The notes under the pieces are model-generated. The model saw only the letters and a list, made by a program, of their open reading frames with translations, did not search any database and was not told where the DNA came from. Positions 16,189-23,623 of a stretch of DNA of 34,944 nt are shown here, piece by piece (position 1 is the stretch's first letter; each line of letters starts with the position of its first letter). Position numbers and translations under genes: made by a program. Location of the stretch: the NCBI GenBank assembly GCA_001750925.1, contig MAXH01000192.1, forward strand, positions 1 to 34,944. The letters are read 5' to 3'. Source of the DNA: Desulfobulbaceae bacterium S3730MH12. GTDB taxonomy: Bacteria > Desulfobacterota > Desulfobulbia > Desulfobulbales > Desulfocapsaceae.

Positions 16189-17547
16189 ATGGTAAAAAAA
16201 TTAATATTTGGTTCTGTTCTTTTTGCAGGTACTGCTGCATTTTCGTTCCTCTCTACTGCTAATGTATATTGTGCTGAGAGTGTAACTGCTAAGGAAAACC
16301 TGGAACAGTTAATCAAAACAAATGAATGCAGAGGATGTGATCTCGCAGGGGTTAATTTGAATAGAGTTGACCTTTCCGATGCTGATCTTGAAGGGGCTGA
16401 TCTTTCAAACGCAAAAATGTCTCTAACTAATCTATCACGGGCGAATTTGCGAAATACAAATTTGCGTGGTGTTGTTTTTGGAGGTACAGATCTAGGCGAT
16501 GCGGATTTGAGTGGATCTGATCTGCGTGGTACTTCACTCGACGGTGCATATATAGGTGGAGCTTTACTCGATGGTGTCTTTATTACTACTAAACCCTATG
16601 AAGATATAGATGCTGCAGAGATTAAAAGAGAAGTTTATATTGCTGATCCGTCTAAACCTAAGGAGAAGCCGAAAACCAAAGAGGTAGTAGTTGCTCCAAG
16701 ACGGGTCTTTGAGGAACCACCACCGGCTATAATTGTAGAAGAACCTCAAAAGAAAGTAAAAAAAACGAAGAGTGATGCATCAATTGAGTTAAGCTCAAAT
16801 GAAACTGAATTAAAGGAGATTTACCCTCAGGCTCCTGCAATTAAAAAACCCACTCACGTGCAAAAGGCAGTGGTCGAAGAGAAAATAGAACCAGTAGTTC
16901 CAGAGAAAATGATAGCTGAAAAGAGCGAAACAATCAAAAAACAGGAAAAAATTGTTTCTGCACCAATAGCTCCAATAGCTAAAATGGATGAAGTGGTCAA
17001 AGAGGAAGAAGTGGTCGAGGAAGCCCCTACAGCTTCAGTAGCCAAAGCGGAAGAGGTGACCAAAGTAACTCCGGCGGTCTCCACGGTTCCGGTAGTGGCG
17101 GAGCCAGAGAAAATCAGTGAAGGTCAAGCTTTTGTTGCAGATAAAGAAGAAACCATCGGCACTATAGGGGAAAAAAATCAGCATCTGGCCGCTGAGAAAA
17201 AGAAAAGAGATAATCTGACTAGGCTGTTTGACACAAACAAGTGTTATGGTTGTGATCTGTCTGGATTGGATTTGTCAAAGAAAAATCTTGATGGTGCGGA
17301 TCTTGAGAAAGCTAATTTAACTGATTGTAATCTTGAAAAAGTCGATCTGGAAGAAGCAAATCTTAAGGGAACTCTCCTGATTAATGCCAATTTACGGGGA
17401 GCCAATCTTGAAGAAGCCGACTTATATAGAGCAGATCTGACCGGAGCAGACCTCACCGGGGCTAATATAAAGAAGGCCCTCTTCGATAATGCAAAAACTT
17501 CCGGTGCAGTGGGAGTAAATACGGAAGCATTTTTACTGAACAAGTAA
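16189..17547 (+). CDS. Secreted protein with two pentapeptide-repeat modules
   Basis: This 452-aa protein starts with a signal peptide (LIFGSVLFAGTAAFSFLSTA). Module 1 (residues ~35-130) and module 2 (~340-445) are runs of A(D/N)LXX pentapeptides (DLSDADLEGADLSNA; DLYRADLTGADLTGAN), expected to fold as right-handed quadrilateral beta-helices. Each module opens with the same cap, LxxLxxTNxCxGCDLxG (LIKTNECRGCDLAG and LFDTNKCYGCDLSG), so it arose by internal duplication. Between them lie ~200 residues rich in Glu, Lys, Pro, Val and Ala, likely disordered and elongated. The CxxC pair in each cap could form disulfides or bind metal. Function is unknown. It ends at a clear terminator shared with the convergent FKBP gene. 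Confidence 0.85.
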   Translation: MVKKLIFGSVLFAGTAAFSFLSTANVYCAESVTAKENLEQLIKTNECRGCDLAGVNLNRVDLSDADLEGADLSNAKMSLTNLSRANLRNTNLRGVVFGGTDLGDADLSGSDLRGTSLDGAYIGGALLDGVFITTKPYEDIDAAEIKREVYIADPSKPKEKPKTKEVVVAPRRVFEEPPPAIIVEEPQKKVKKTKSDASIELSSNETELKEIYPQAPAIKKPTHVQKAVVEEKIEPVVPEKMIAEKSETIKKQEKIVSAPIAPIAKMDEVVKEEEVVEEAPTASVAKAEEVTKVTPAVSTVPVVAEPEKISEGQAFVADKEETIGTIGEKNQHLAAEKKKRDNLTRLFDTNKCYGCDLSGLDLSKKNLDGADLEKANLTDCNLEKVDLEEANLKGTLLINANLRGANLEEADLYRADLTGADLTGANIKKALFDNAKTSGAVGVNTEAFLLNK

Positions 17548-17562
17548 TGGCAATAGGGGGTG

Positions 17563-17595
17563 TGAGCGAACGCGAGGGTTCGCTCAACGGTTTTT
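17563..17595 (+). terminator. Rho-independent terminator after the pentapeptide gene
   Basis: TGAGCGAAC-GCGAGG-GTTCGCTCA forms a 9-bp perfect stem with a 6-base loop, followed five bases later by TTTTT. It lies 15 bases after the stop codon and reaches the end of the convergent FKBP gene. Confidence 0.8.
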
Positions 17596-18052
17596 AATTG
17601 TCACCGTTACCAGCTTTGCTGATATCTGAAAGAGTAAGGTCATACGTTAGATGATGTCCGGCAAGCGGGTGGTTGTAATCGACAGTGATTTTGGAATCAT
17701 CGACTTCAATAACCGTAGCAGGAATTTTTTGTTCAACGCCTTCCTTTTCAACCTTTAGGGAGAGGATCATCCCGGGTTTAGGTTTGATATTTTTCACCAT
17801 CTCGTCACTGTCAATAGTTTGTACGAGTTCTTTTTGTCTTGCGCCAAATCCTTCCTCAGGTGGAACTCGAATCTTGCGGCTATCACCAATCTTCATCTCC
17901 ATTATGGCCTGCTCCAGGGTTGGTGGAATATCGCTGTTACCTATCCTGGCCATAAGCGGTTTTTCTTCTACTACTATTTGAAAGGGCTCGCCGTTGTCCA
18001 GTTTGCCTGTATAGAATAATGAAACAGTGTCATTTTTTTGTGGGTATGACAT
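17594..18052 (-). CDS. FKBP-type peptidyl-prolyl isomerase (SlyD/FkpB-like)
   Basis: This 152-aa protein catalyses cis-trans isomerisation of X-Pro bonds and may act as a folding chaperone. It has the SlyD-type layout: FKBP half (VSLFYTGKLDNGEPF ... GDSRKIRVPPEEGFG), an inserted flap domain (~70-120), and the closing segment VDYNHPLAGHHLTYDLTL, where NHPLAG is the family hallmark. It lacks the His/Cys-rich metal-binding tail of E. coli SlyD, so it is closer to SlpA/FkpB. GAGG precedes the ATG. No signal peptide, so cytoplasmic. Monocistronic by context. Confidence 0.9.
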   Translation of the reverse strand: MSYPQKNDTVSLFYTGKLDNGEPFQIVVEEKPLMARIGNSDIPPTLEQAIMEMKIGDSRKIRVPPEEGFGARQKELVQTIDSDEMVKNIKPKPGMILSLKVEKEGVEQKIPATVIEVDDSKITVDYNHPLAGHHLTYDLTLSDISKAGNGDN

Positions 18053-18185
18053 GGTTGTATGCCTCGTTGAAATTATGATAGAAAGATCGTGTTTTTATAA
18101 CGCCATCAGGAGTGACATACTATATATAAGGACAAGTTTTATGCAAGATACTGATTTCAAAAATTGTAAAAGGCATGAGAGCAAC

Positions 18186-18214
18186 TTGACAAAGCAGAGT
18201 TAGCAGTCTAGTTT
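18186..18214 (+). promoter_or_regulatory. Possible sigma-70 promoter of hisI
   Basis: TTGACA (18186-18191), a 17-base spacer and TAGTTT (18209-18214) lie 43 bases upstream of the hisI start. The -35 is perfect; the -10 matches only half of TATAAT, so this is tentative. Confidence 0.4.
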
Positions 18215-18256
18215 ACTCCTCTTTCCGGTTTAGAGTCATTTGAAAGGATTAGAAGA

Positions 18257-18640
18257 ATGATATCACTTAATTTTAGTAAGTCCCCCGATGCTCTTTTACC
18301 TGCTATTGTTCAGGATTATAAGAGCGGAGATGTACTTATGCTTGCCTATATAAATAAATTGGCATGGGAAAAAACCCTGGAAACAGGAAAAGCTCATTAT
18401 TGGAGCCGCTCTAGGAACACATTGTGGCTCAAAGGTGAGACATCGGGCCATATGCAGATAATTCATCAGATTCTTGTAGATTGCGATGAAGATACGGTTG
18501 TGTATAAGGTTGAACAGCTGGGAAATGCAGCCTGTCATACCGGTCATAGAACCTGTTTTTTCAGACGTGTAGATAATGGTGCACTTGTGGTTGAAGGAGA
18601 AAAAATTTTCGATCCGGCCGCAGTGTATGGTGAAAAATAA
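18257..18640 (+). CDS. hisI: Phosphoribosyl-AMP cyclohydrolase HisI
   Basis: It opens the purine ring of phosphoribosyl-AMP in histidine synthesis (third step) and is a Zn/Mg enzyme. The 127-aa protein is the single-domain form, without a fused HisE. Visible signatures are [27 protein letters not shown]-like [12 protein letters not shown], the metal-binding DCDEDT, and the zinc-binding CHTGHRTCF. An AAGGATTAGAAG ribosome site is present. It is followed by hisG 34 bases later in the same direction, so the two are probably co-transcribed. Confidence 0.96.
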   Translation: MISLNFSKSPDALLPAIVQDYKSGDVLMLAYINKLAWEKTLETGKAHYWSRSRNTLWLKGETSGHMQIIHQILVDCDEDTVVYKVEQLGNAACHTGHRTCFFRRVDNGALVVEGEKIFDPAAVYGEK

Positions 18641-18674
18641 GTTTGAGCAATTGAATATGAACGGAGCACTATCG

Positions 18675-19547
18675 ATGAATCAGTTAAAACTTGGGTTGCC
18701 CAAAGGAAGTCTGGAAAAAGCCACCATAGAGCTGTTCGAAAAGGCAGGGTGGCTGATTAAACCCGCTGCAAGAAATTATTTTCCTGAAATTGATGACTCT
18801 GAGCTGGATTGTTCCATATGCCGGCCCCAGGAGATGTCACGGTATGTGGAAGACGGAATGCTTGATGCTGGTATAACGGGAAAAGACTGGACCATGGAAA
18901 ATGAGTCTGACACTGTGCTGGTTTGTGATCTGGTCTACTCCAAGGTGAGCAGGCGACCTACAAGATGGATTGTTGCAGTGGCCGGTGATTCTGATATTGA
19001 GACCATAGAGGATCTTGAAGGAAAGAAAATCTCAACTGAACTTGTAAATGTAACAAGACAATTTTTTGATGAAAAAGGTATTAACGTTAATATTGAATTT
19101 TCATGGGGAGCAACTGAGGCCAAGGTTGTTTCCGGTCTGGCCGATGCAATTGTTGAAGTTACTGAAACGGAGAGTACTATTCGTGCTCATGGTTTGAAGA
19201 TTATTTATGAACTGATGGAGTCCAACACCCAGTTTATTGCCGGCAGGGAGGCATGGAATGATCCCTGGAAGCGTGAAAAAATTGAGAATATCGCTCTTCT
19301 TCTACAGGGGGCACTCAAGGCGGATCGAATAGTTGGATTGAAGATGAATGTTGCAAATGAAAAACTTGAGGAAATTGTCGGAATTCTGCCAAGTATCAAT
19401 GCGCCGACTGTAGCCCCTTTATACAATCAGGACTGGTGTTCTGTTGAAACTGTGGTATCAGAGGATATCGTCAGAGACCTTATCCCAAAGTTGAAGAAGA
19501 GCGGGGCTGAGGGTATTATTGAGTATGCCCTGAACAAAGTCATCTAA
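18675..19547 (+). CDS. hisG: ATP phosphoribosyltransferase HisG (long form)
   Basis: HisG condenses ATP and PRPP, the first and feedback-controlled step of histidine synthesis. The 290-aa length and the C-terminal ACT-like regulatory domain ([19 protein letters not shown]) mark the long, HisZ-independent form inhibited directly by histidine. The N-terminus [22 protein letters not shown] and the PRPP site region ([18 protein letters not shown]) are clear. The ATG at 18675 is chosen because GGAG lies eight bases before it; in-frame upstream starts overlap hisI. Repeat copy C begins at its stop codon. Confidence 0.96.
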   Translation: MNQLKLGLPKGSLEKATIELFEKAGWLIKPAARNYFPEIDDSELDCSICRPQEMSRYVEDGMLDAGITGKDWTMENESDTVLVCDLVYSKVSRRPTRWIVAVAGDSDIETIEDLEGKKISTELVNVTRQFFDEKGINVNIEFSWGATEAKVVSGLADAIVEVTETESTIRAHGLKIIYELMESNTQFIAGREAWNDPWKREKIENIALLLQGALKADRIVGLKMNVANEKLEEIVGILPSINAPTVAPLYNQDWCSVETVVSEDIVRDLIPKLKKSGAEGIIEYALNKVI

Positions 19548-19628
19548 TGGCGTTGTAAAAAGTCTTCATCTGCTTCGTTGCTGCATATGAAGATTTTTAC
19601 TTAGCCATTTGAAATTATTTTCAACAAG
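19547..19628 (+). repeat. Palindromic repeat, copy C (hairpin deleted)
   Basis: It starts ATGGCGTTGTAAAAAGTC at the final A of the hisG stop codon and continues TTCATCTGCTTCGTTGCTGC, matching the left end of copy A. It then jumps straight to ATATGAAGATTTTTACTTAG and CCATTTGAAA, which match the right part of copy A. The ~70-base central hairpin is missing. It fills the hisG-engB gap and leaves engB without a clear ribosome site. Confidence 0.8.
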
Positions 19629-19636
19629 ATATAACA

Positions 19637-20221
19637 ATGGATTTTTCTAAAATAGAATTTCTCCTTAGTGTCCACAGCCTTAAGCAGCTGCCACCTGCCA
19701 CTCTCCCTGAAGTTGCCTTTGCCGGGCGGTCAAATGTAGGAAAATCCAGTCTTATTAATCGTATGATTGGCCGGAAAAAAATGGTGAAAGTAAGTGGCAG
19801 ACCGGGCAAGACCCAGGGGCTTAATTATTTTCAGCTTGGGGATGAATTTTTCCTGGTTGATCTGCCCGGCTATGGTTTTGCAAAAGTTTCCAGATCCATG
19901 CAGGATAGCTGGCAAGCATTGATATCAACCTATCTCGAGACCCGGGAAACGCTCAAATGTGTTGTTGTGATTATGGATATCAGGCATGAACCAAAGGCTA
20001 TGGATACCCAGCTCATTCAATGGCTGCGTGAGCAATCGATTTCCGTTCTCCCGGTATATACCAAGATCGATAAACTCTCCGGTAGCAAGAGGCAGAAAAA
20101 TGCCAGACTTCTTGATGCAGGGCATACCATCAACGCTGCTGAAAGAGTTCTCTTTTCCGCAAAAACAGGGCAGGGCAGGGATGAATTGGTCTCTTTGCTT
20201 GCACGATTCCTCTCTGACTGA
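19637..20221 (+). CDS. engB: Ribosome biogenesis GTPase YihA/YsxC (EngB)
   Basis: EngB is an essential GTPase acting in 50S subunit assembly. The 194-aa protein has all G motifs: G1 GRSNVGKSS, G2 region PGKTQGLNYF, G3 DLPGYGFA, G4 YTKIDKLS and G5 SAKTGQG. Length is typical (190-210 aa). It follows hisG with the repeat copy C between them. The ATG at 19637 begins MDFSKIEFLLSV, the standard opening for the family. Confidence 0.97.
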   Translation: MDFSKIEFLLSVHSLKQLPPATLPEVAFAGRSNVGKSSLINRMIGRKKMVKVSGRPGKTQGLNYFQLGDEFFLVDLPGYGFAKVSRSMQDSWQALISTYLETRETLKCVVVIMDIRHEPKAMDTQLIQWLREQSISVLPVYTKIDKLSGSKRQKNARLLDAGHTINAAERVLFSAKTGQGRDELVSLLARFLSD

Positions 20222-20448
20222 CATCCTATAATTTTGGTTGTCTTGTAAAAGTCCAATATTCTGCGCTGTAGATATTTCCCAAAGTTTCAACAAATTTCCT
20301 TATTTCCTGTAGGCTTCTCTCTGCTTGCTTTCTGTTGTTTAATCATGCTGGATACAACGCATTTGTGTTTTTTTAGGAGAGTAACTGATATGATAGAGGT
20401 GCAAATATTGATTTTCAGAATATCAACAGCATTTGAGAAGAGGGGAGA

Positions 20449-22149
20449 ATGGAGGAACTGTCAAAACCGCAAAAGGCACGGATAGCCATCCGTACATTTA
20501 AAATTCACGCTGATTCTCTAACCCTGCAGGGGGCCTATAAACCTTCCGGCAAGGCTGGAGAAAAACTTGCAGAGGCACTTCGATCACTCAGTCCTGAAAT
20601 CTATGGGTCAATGACCGATAACAGGATAGTTGAACTGAAAGGTCTGGAATATGTGATAGACAGAATGCCGAAAGGCATCGAAAAATGTACCCGACTGATT
20701 CTTACCGCCCAGGAGGATTTTAACCAGACATCCTTTGAAAAAATTGTTCCTCTAAAGAGGAGAAGGGTCTCATATGCGGTTTCAAAGAGGGAAATGTGTT
20801 TTGTTATAACACGAGGTACAAGCGAAATTTACGATTTTTTAACCCATATCACCTTTCTTAATATTGAAGCACAAAAGATATATCGGCAGGCGTTCAACAG
20901 GGTTGATGACATGAGTCCTGAGTGGGCCGAGCTTGAGAGGGTAGTCACGAGGGAAAAAGAAGTTGCAGGGGAAGAGCTGGATCAGGCTATCTGGAATCTT
21001 TCTATAATTCTAGGAAGGACTTATAAAGAAACTAGAGACAGCTATGAATCGTTTGAAGAAAACAGGCTGGAGAGTGTCTCCAACAATGGCCTGTTCTCAA
21101 TTATATACAACATCGGGATGCGAATAAAGGGAGAACAGGAAGGTGTTCAAAATTTATTGACGGTATACTTTACCCCTTCCCTGCATGAGATGATAGGACA
21201 TCATAAATATGCATCTCTCTGGGCAGTTTCCCTGAAGAAGAAGATCCGTGATTTAGGTCTGCAGGATCGGCCTGTTCATGTGATAAGTGCAAACATGCAC
21301 TCCATGAGGAATTTACTTTATGGTGCAGGAGCTTTGATGGCAGCTGGTGATGCAGTACCAGATGATCTCTATGAGATGGTGAAGTGTATAAAAGATAAGG
21401 AAAGTCTGGTTGTTGACTATGCTCAAAAACATGGTTGTTTTATTTATGATGATAAGACCGGATCAAGTATCGATGTGAATATTATTGATCTTTCACGTAT
21501 TGATGAACAAAAAAACCATCCTGCTCTACCTCTCTCTTTTGAGAAACGACAGGAAAAACGACCTGTACTTGTGGTGATGGACTATGCCTTTGGTACTCAG
21601 GCTTTCGAAATCATGGATGAGTTGCTTAGTCCATATCGTGACGGGAAACATCATATAAATTTTAATGTTCAATCAATTTCAATCATGGGGAAGGCAGGTA
21701 TTTTATCCGGCAAGAAAGGTGATATTATGCTGGCTTCCGCTTATGTTCTGGAAGGTACCCCGCATAACTATATTGTTAACAACGATTTTGATGAAAAGGA
21801 TTTTGATAACGGTGTGGAAGTGTACAGTGGCCCTATGGTGACAGTTCTCGGAACTTCGTTGCAAAATCGTGATATGCTGAATCGCTTTCATTCTTCAAGC
21901 TGGAAAGCCATTGGGCTGGAGATGGAGGGGGGACATTACCAACGGGCAATAAGCGGTGCCATTATCCAGGAACATATACGGTCGGATATGAAAATCAGAT
22001 ATGCCTATTATGCCTCGGATAATCCTCTTGTCAGCGGGCAAACACTTGCTTCAGGGCCTATGGGAGAAGACGGTATTGTTCCCACCTATATGATATCAAA
22101 AATAATTCTGCAAAAAATAGTCAACTGCGATTGTAATGATCAGGGATAA
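20449..22149 (+). CDS. Uncharacterised 566-aa protein with nucleoside-phosphorylase-like C-terminus
   Basis: I do not recognise a named family with certainty. The N-terminal ~330 residues are mostly helical with no known motif (for example YKPSGKAGEKLAEALRSLSP and TVYFTPSLHEMIGHHKYASLW). The C-terminal ~190 residues contain VLVVMDYAFGTQAFEIMDELL, SIMGKAGILSGKKGDIMLAS, and GLEMEGGHYQRAISGAI. The last resembles the catalytic Met-Glu loop of purine/AMP nucleosidase-type phosphorylases (NP-I superfamily). It is cytoplasmic with no signal peptide or membrane segment. It overlaps the downstream histidine kinase by 14 bases, so the two are translationally coupled. Substrate unknown; a nucleotide or nucleoside ligand is an inference. 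Confidence 0.75.
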   Translation: MEELSKPQKARIAIRTFKIHADSLTLQGAYKPSGKAGEKLAEALRSLSPEIYGSMTDNRIVELKGLEYVIDRMPKGIEKCTRLILTAQEDFNQTSFEKIVPLKRRRVSYAVSKREMCFVITRGTSEIYDFLTHITFLNIEAQKIYRQAFNRVDDMSPEWAELERVVTREKEVAGEELDQAIWNLSIILGRTYKETRDSYESFEENRLESVSNNGLFSIIYNIGMRIKGEQEGVQNLLTVYFTPSLHEMIGHHKYASLWAVSLKKKIRDLGLQDRPVHVISANMHSMRNLLYGAGALMAAGDAVPDDLYEMVKCIKDKESLVVDYAQKHGCFIYDDKTGSSIDVNIIDLSRIDEQKNHPALPLSFEKRQEKRPVLVVMDYAFGTQAFEIMDELLSPYRDGKHHINFNVQSISIMGKAGILSGKKGDIMLASAYVLEGTPHNYIVNNDFDEKDFDNGVEVYSGPMVTVLGTSLQNRDMLNRFHSSSWKAIGLEMEGGHYQRAISGAIIQEHIRSDMKIRYAYYASDNPLVSGQTLASGPMGEDGIVPTYMISKIILQKIVNCDCNDQG

Positions 22150-23623
22150 GTACAGTAGAAAAAGAGATTTTTTTTACAATCTGTCGCCATGGATTCTGGC
22201 GGCTGCATGTGTGCTGTTATTTTTTGTGCTGACCCTTTTTGCCGTCAACAATTATCAGCGTGAAAAAAAGTTGATGGTTGAAGCACTTATCCAGAAAGGT
22301 GGTACCATAATTCGGTTTATCAGCAGTTCCAGCCGGGAATCCATGCGTGCAAATTTTCGGGGATCCCAAACTCCTTTGCCGTGGGAGGAGCATGTCAAAA
22401 TAGCAATGGAGCAGGCTGTTGAACAGCCTGGAGTTGACTATGTTGTCTTGGTTGGCTTGCATGACCGGGTAATCGCAGGTGCAGGGGAAGGCGGTTTCGA
22501 AAAAAACCTTACTGCTTCAACGCGCTCTTTTCTTTCTTCCTTAAAAACTCATGATGCAAGAGTCTTTATTTCAAGGGATATCAAAGATGAAAAGGGCCGA
22601 AAAAGATACTTTCAAGTAGCTGCACCCTTTAAACCCGTCGGTGTTCCAGGACGTTTCCCTGGAATGGGGGGTAGATCCGGCATGAATCAAAGGATGATGC
22701 ATAACCTCGGTCATCAGTCGATGTTTGAGGGTTTTAAAAGAGAAATGGATCGGTTAGGCAGAATGCAGCCGATTCTTATTGTACAATTAAACTCTGAACA
22801 GTTCAGCTATCCTATCAGAAGGCAGATACTGCAGATGGTAATTCTTCTGCTGGTCTTTGGTCTGGTTGCCGTTGGTGGGTTTTTATCACTGCTGACCCTG
22901 CGGGGGTTAAAAGGATCTCGACTTCGCCTTGGCAAAATTGAAAAGGAGCTGCAGAGAAGTGAGCGTCTCGCCGCTCTTGGCAAGATGGCTGCAGGGGTAG
23001 CTCATGAGCTGCGCAATCCCTTGAGTTCAATAAAAGGACTGGCACTTCTTTTGAAGTCAAAATCCAGTGATGAGGGCAGTAGTGTTGAAACAGTCGATAT
23101 TCTTGTGCAGGAAGTGGAAAGATTGAACCGTAGTATAGAGGAGCTGCTCGATTATGCAAAACCTGCTAAACTCAATAAGATAAATTTAAATATTAATGTT
23201 GTTGTTGAAAAAACTATTCAGCTTGTCGCAATGGACATCCAGGCTCAGGGGATATCTCTCGATTCACACCTTGCAGAAGGATTACCTGAAATCATGGTCG
23301 ATGAAGATAAACTGAACCAGGTTTTTTTGAACCTGTTTCTCAATGGCATCCAGGCTATGGCCAATGGCGGAATTCTAACTGTAAGCTCAATTAGAAGGGG
23401 CGATACTATAGCCGTTGTTATAGAGGATACAGGATCGGGTGTGGCGGAGTCGAATTTAGCGAGAGTATTTGACCCTTATTTTACCACAAAAAATGATGGC
23501 ACGGGATTGGGGCTTGCGATGTCCTCAAAAATCGTTGAGGAGCATGAGGGTAAAATTATTCTTACCAGTGAACCGGGGAAGGGGACAAGGGTTGAGGTGA
23601 TTCTTCCCGCTGTTTCAGGTTAA
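22136..23623 (+). CDS. Membrane sensor histidine kinase (ZraS/HydH-like)
   Basis: This 495-aa kinase has TM1 at ~17-40 (WILAAACVLLFFVLTLFAV), a ~190-residue extracytoplasmic sensor and TM2 at ~237-257 (MVILLLVFGLVAVGGFLSLL). The phosphorylation helix with His in AAGVAHELRNPLSS lies near residue 290. The ATP-binding domain has an N box (NQVFLNLFLNGIQAM), G1 (EDTGSGV) and G2 (GTGLGLAMSSKIVEEHEG). The sensor contains a Met/His/Gly-rich stretch (GMGGRSGMNQRMMHNLGHQ) that could bind metal ions, as in the Zn/Pb sensor ZraS; ligand identity is inference. There is no adjacent response regulator. It likely signals to an NtrC-type regulator elsewhere, possibly the one at 13786-15258. Confidence 0.92.
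   Translation: MIRDKYSRKRDFFYNLSPWILAAACVLLFFVLTLFAVNNYQREKKLMVEALIQKGGTIIRFISSSSRESMRANFRGSQTPLPWEEHVKIAMEQAVEQPGVDYVVLVGLHDRVIAGAGEGGFEKNLTASTRSFLSSLKTHDARVFISRDIKDEKGRKRYFQVAAPFKPVGVPGRFPGMGGRSGMNQRMMHNLGHQSMFEGFKREMDRLGRMQPILIVQLNSEQFSYPIRRQILQMVILLLVFGLVAVGGFLSLLTLRGLKGSRLRLGKIEKELQRSERLAALGKMAAGVAHELRNPLSSIKGLALLLKSKSSDEGSSVETVDILVQEVERLNRSIEELLDYAKPAKLNKINLNINVVVEKTIQLVAMDIQAQGISLDSHLAEGLPEIMVDEDKLNQVFLNLFLNGIQAMANGGILTVSSIRRGDTIAVVIEDTGSGVAESNLARVFDPYFTTKNDGTGLGLAMSSKIVEEHEGKIILTSEPGKGTRVEVILPAVSG

Noticed and set aside
18090-18112. Possible repeat end (GATGGCGTTATAAAAAC on the minus strand) upstream of the FKBP gene
   Set aside because: Only about 15 bases match the left end, there is no preceding stop codon on that strand, and nothing else of the element is present; could be chance.
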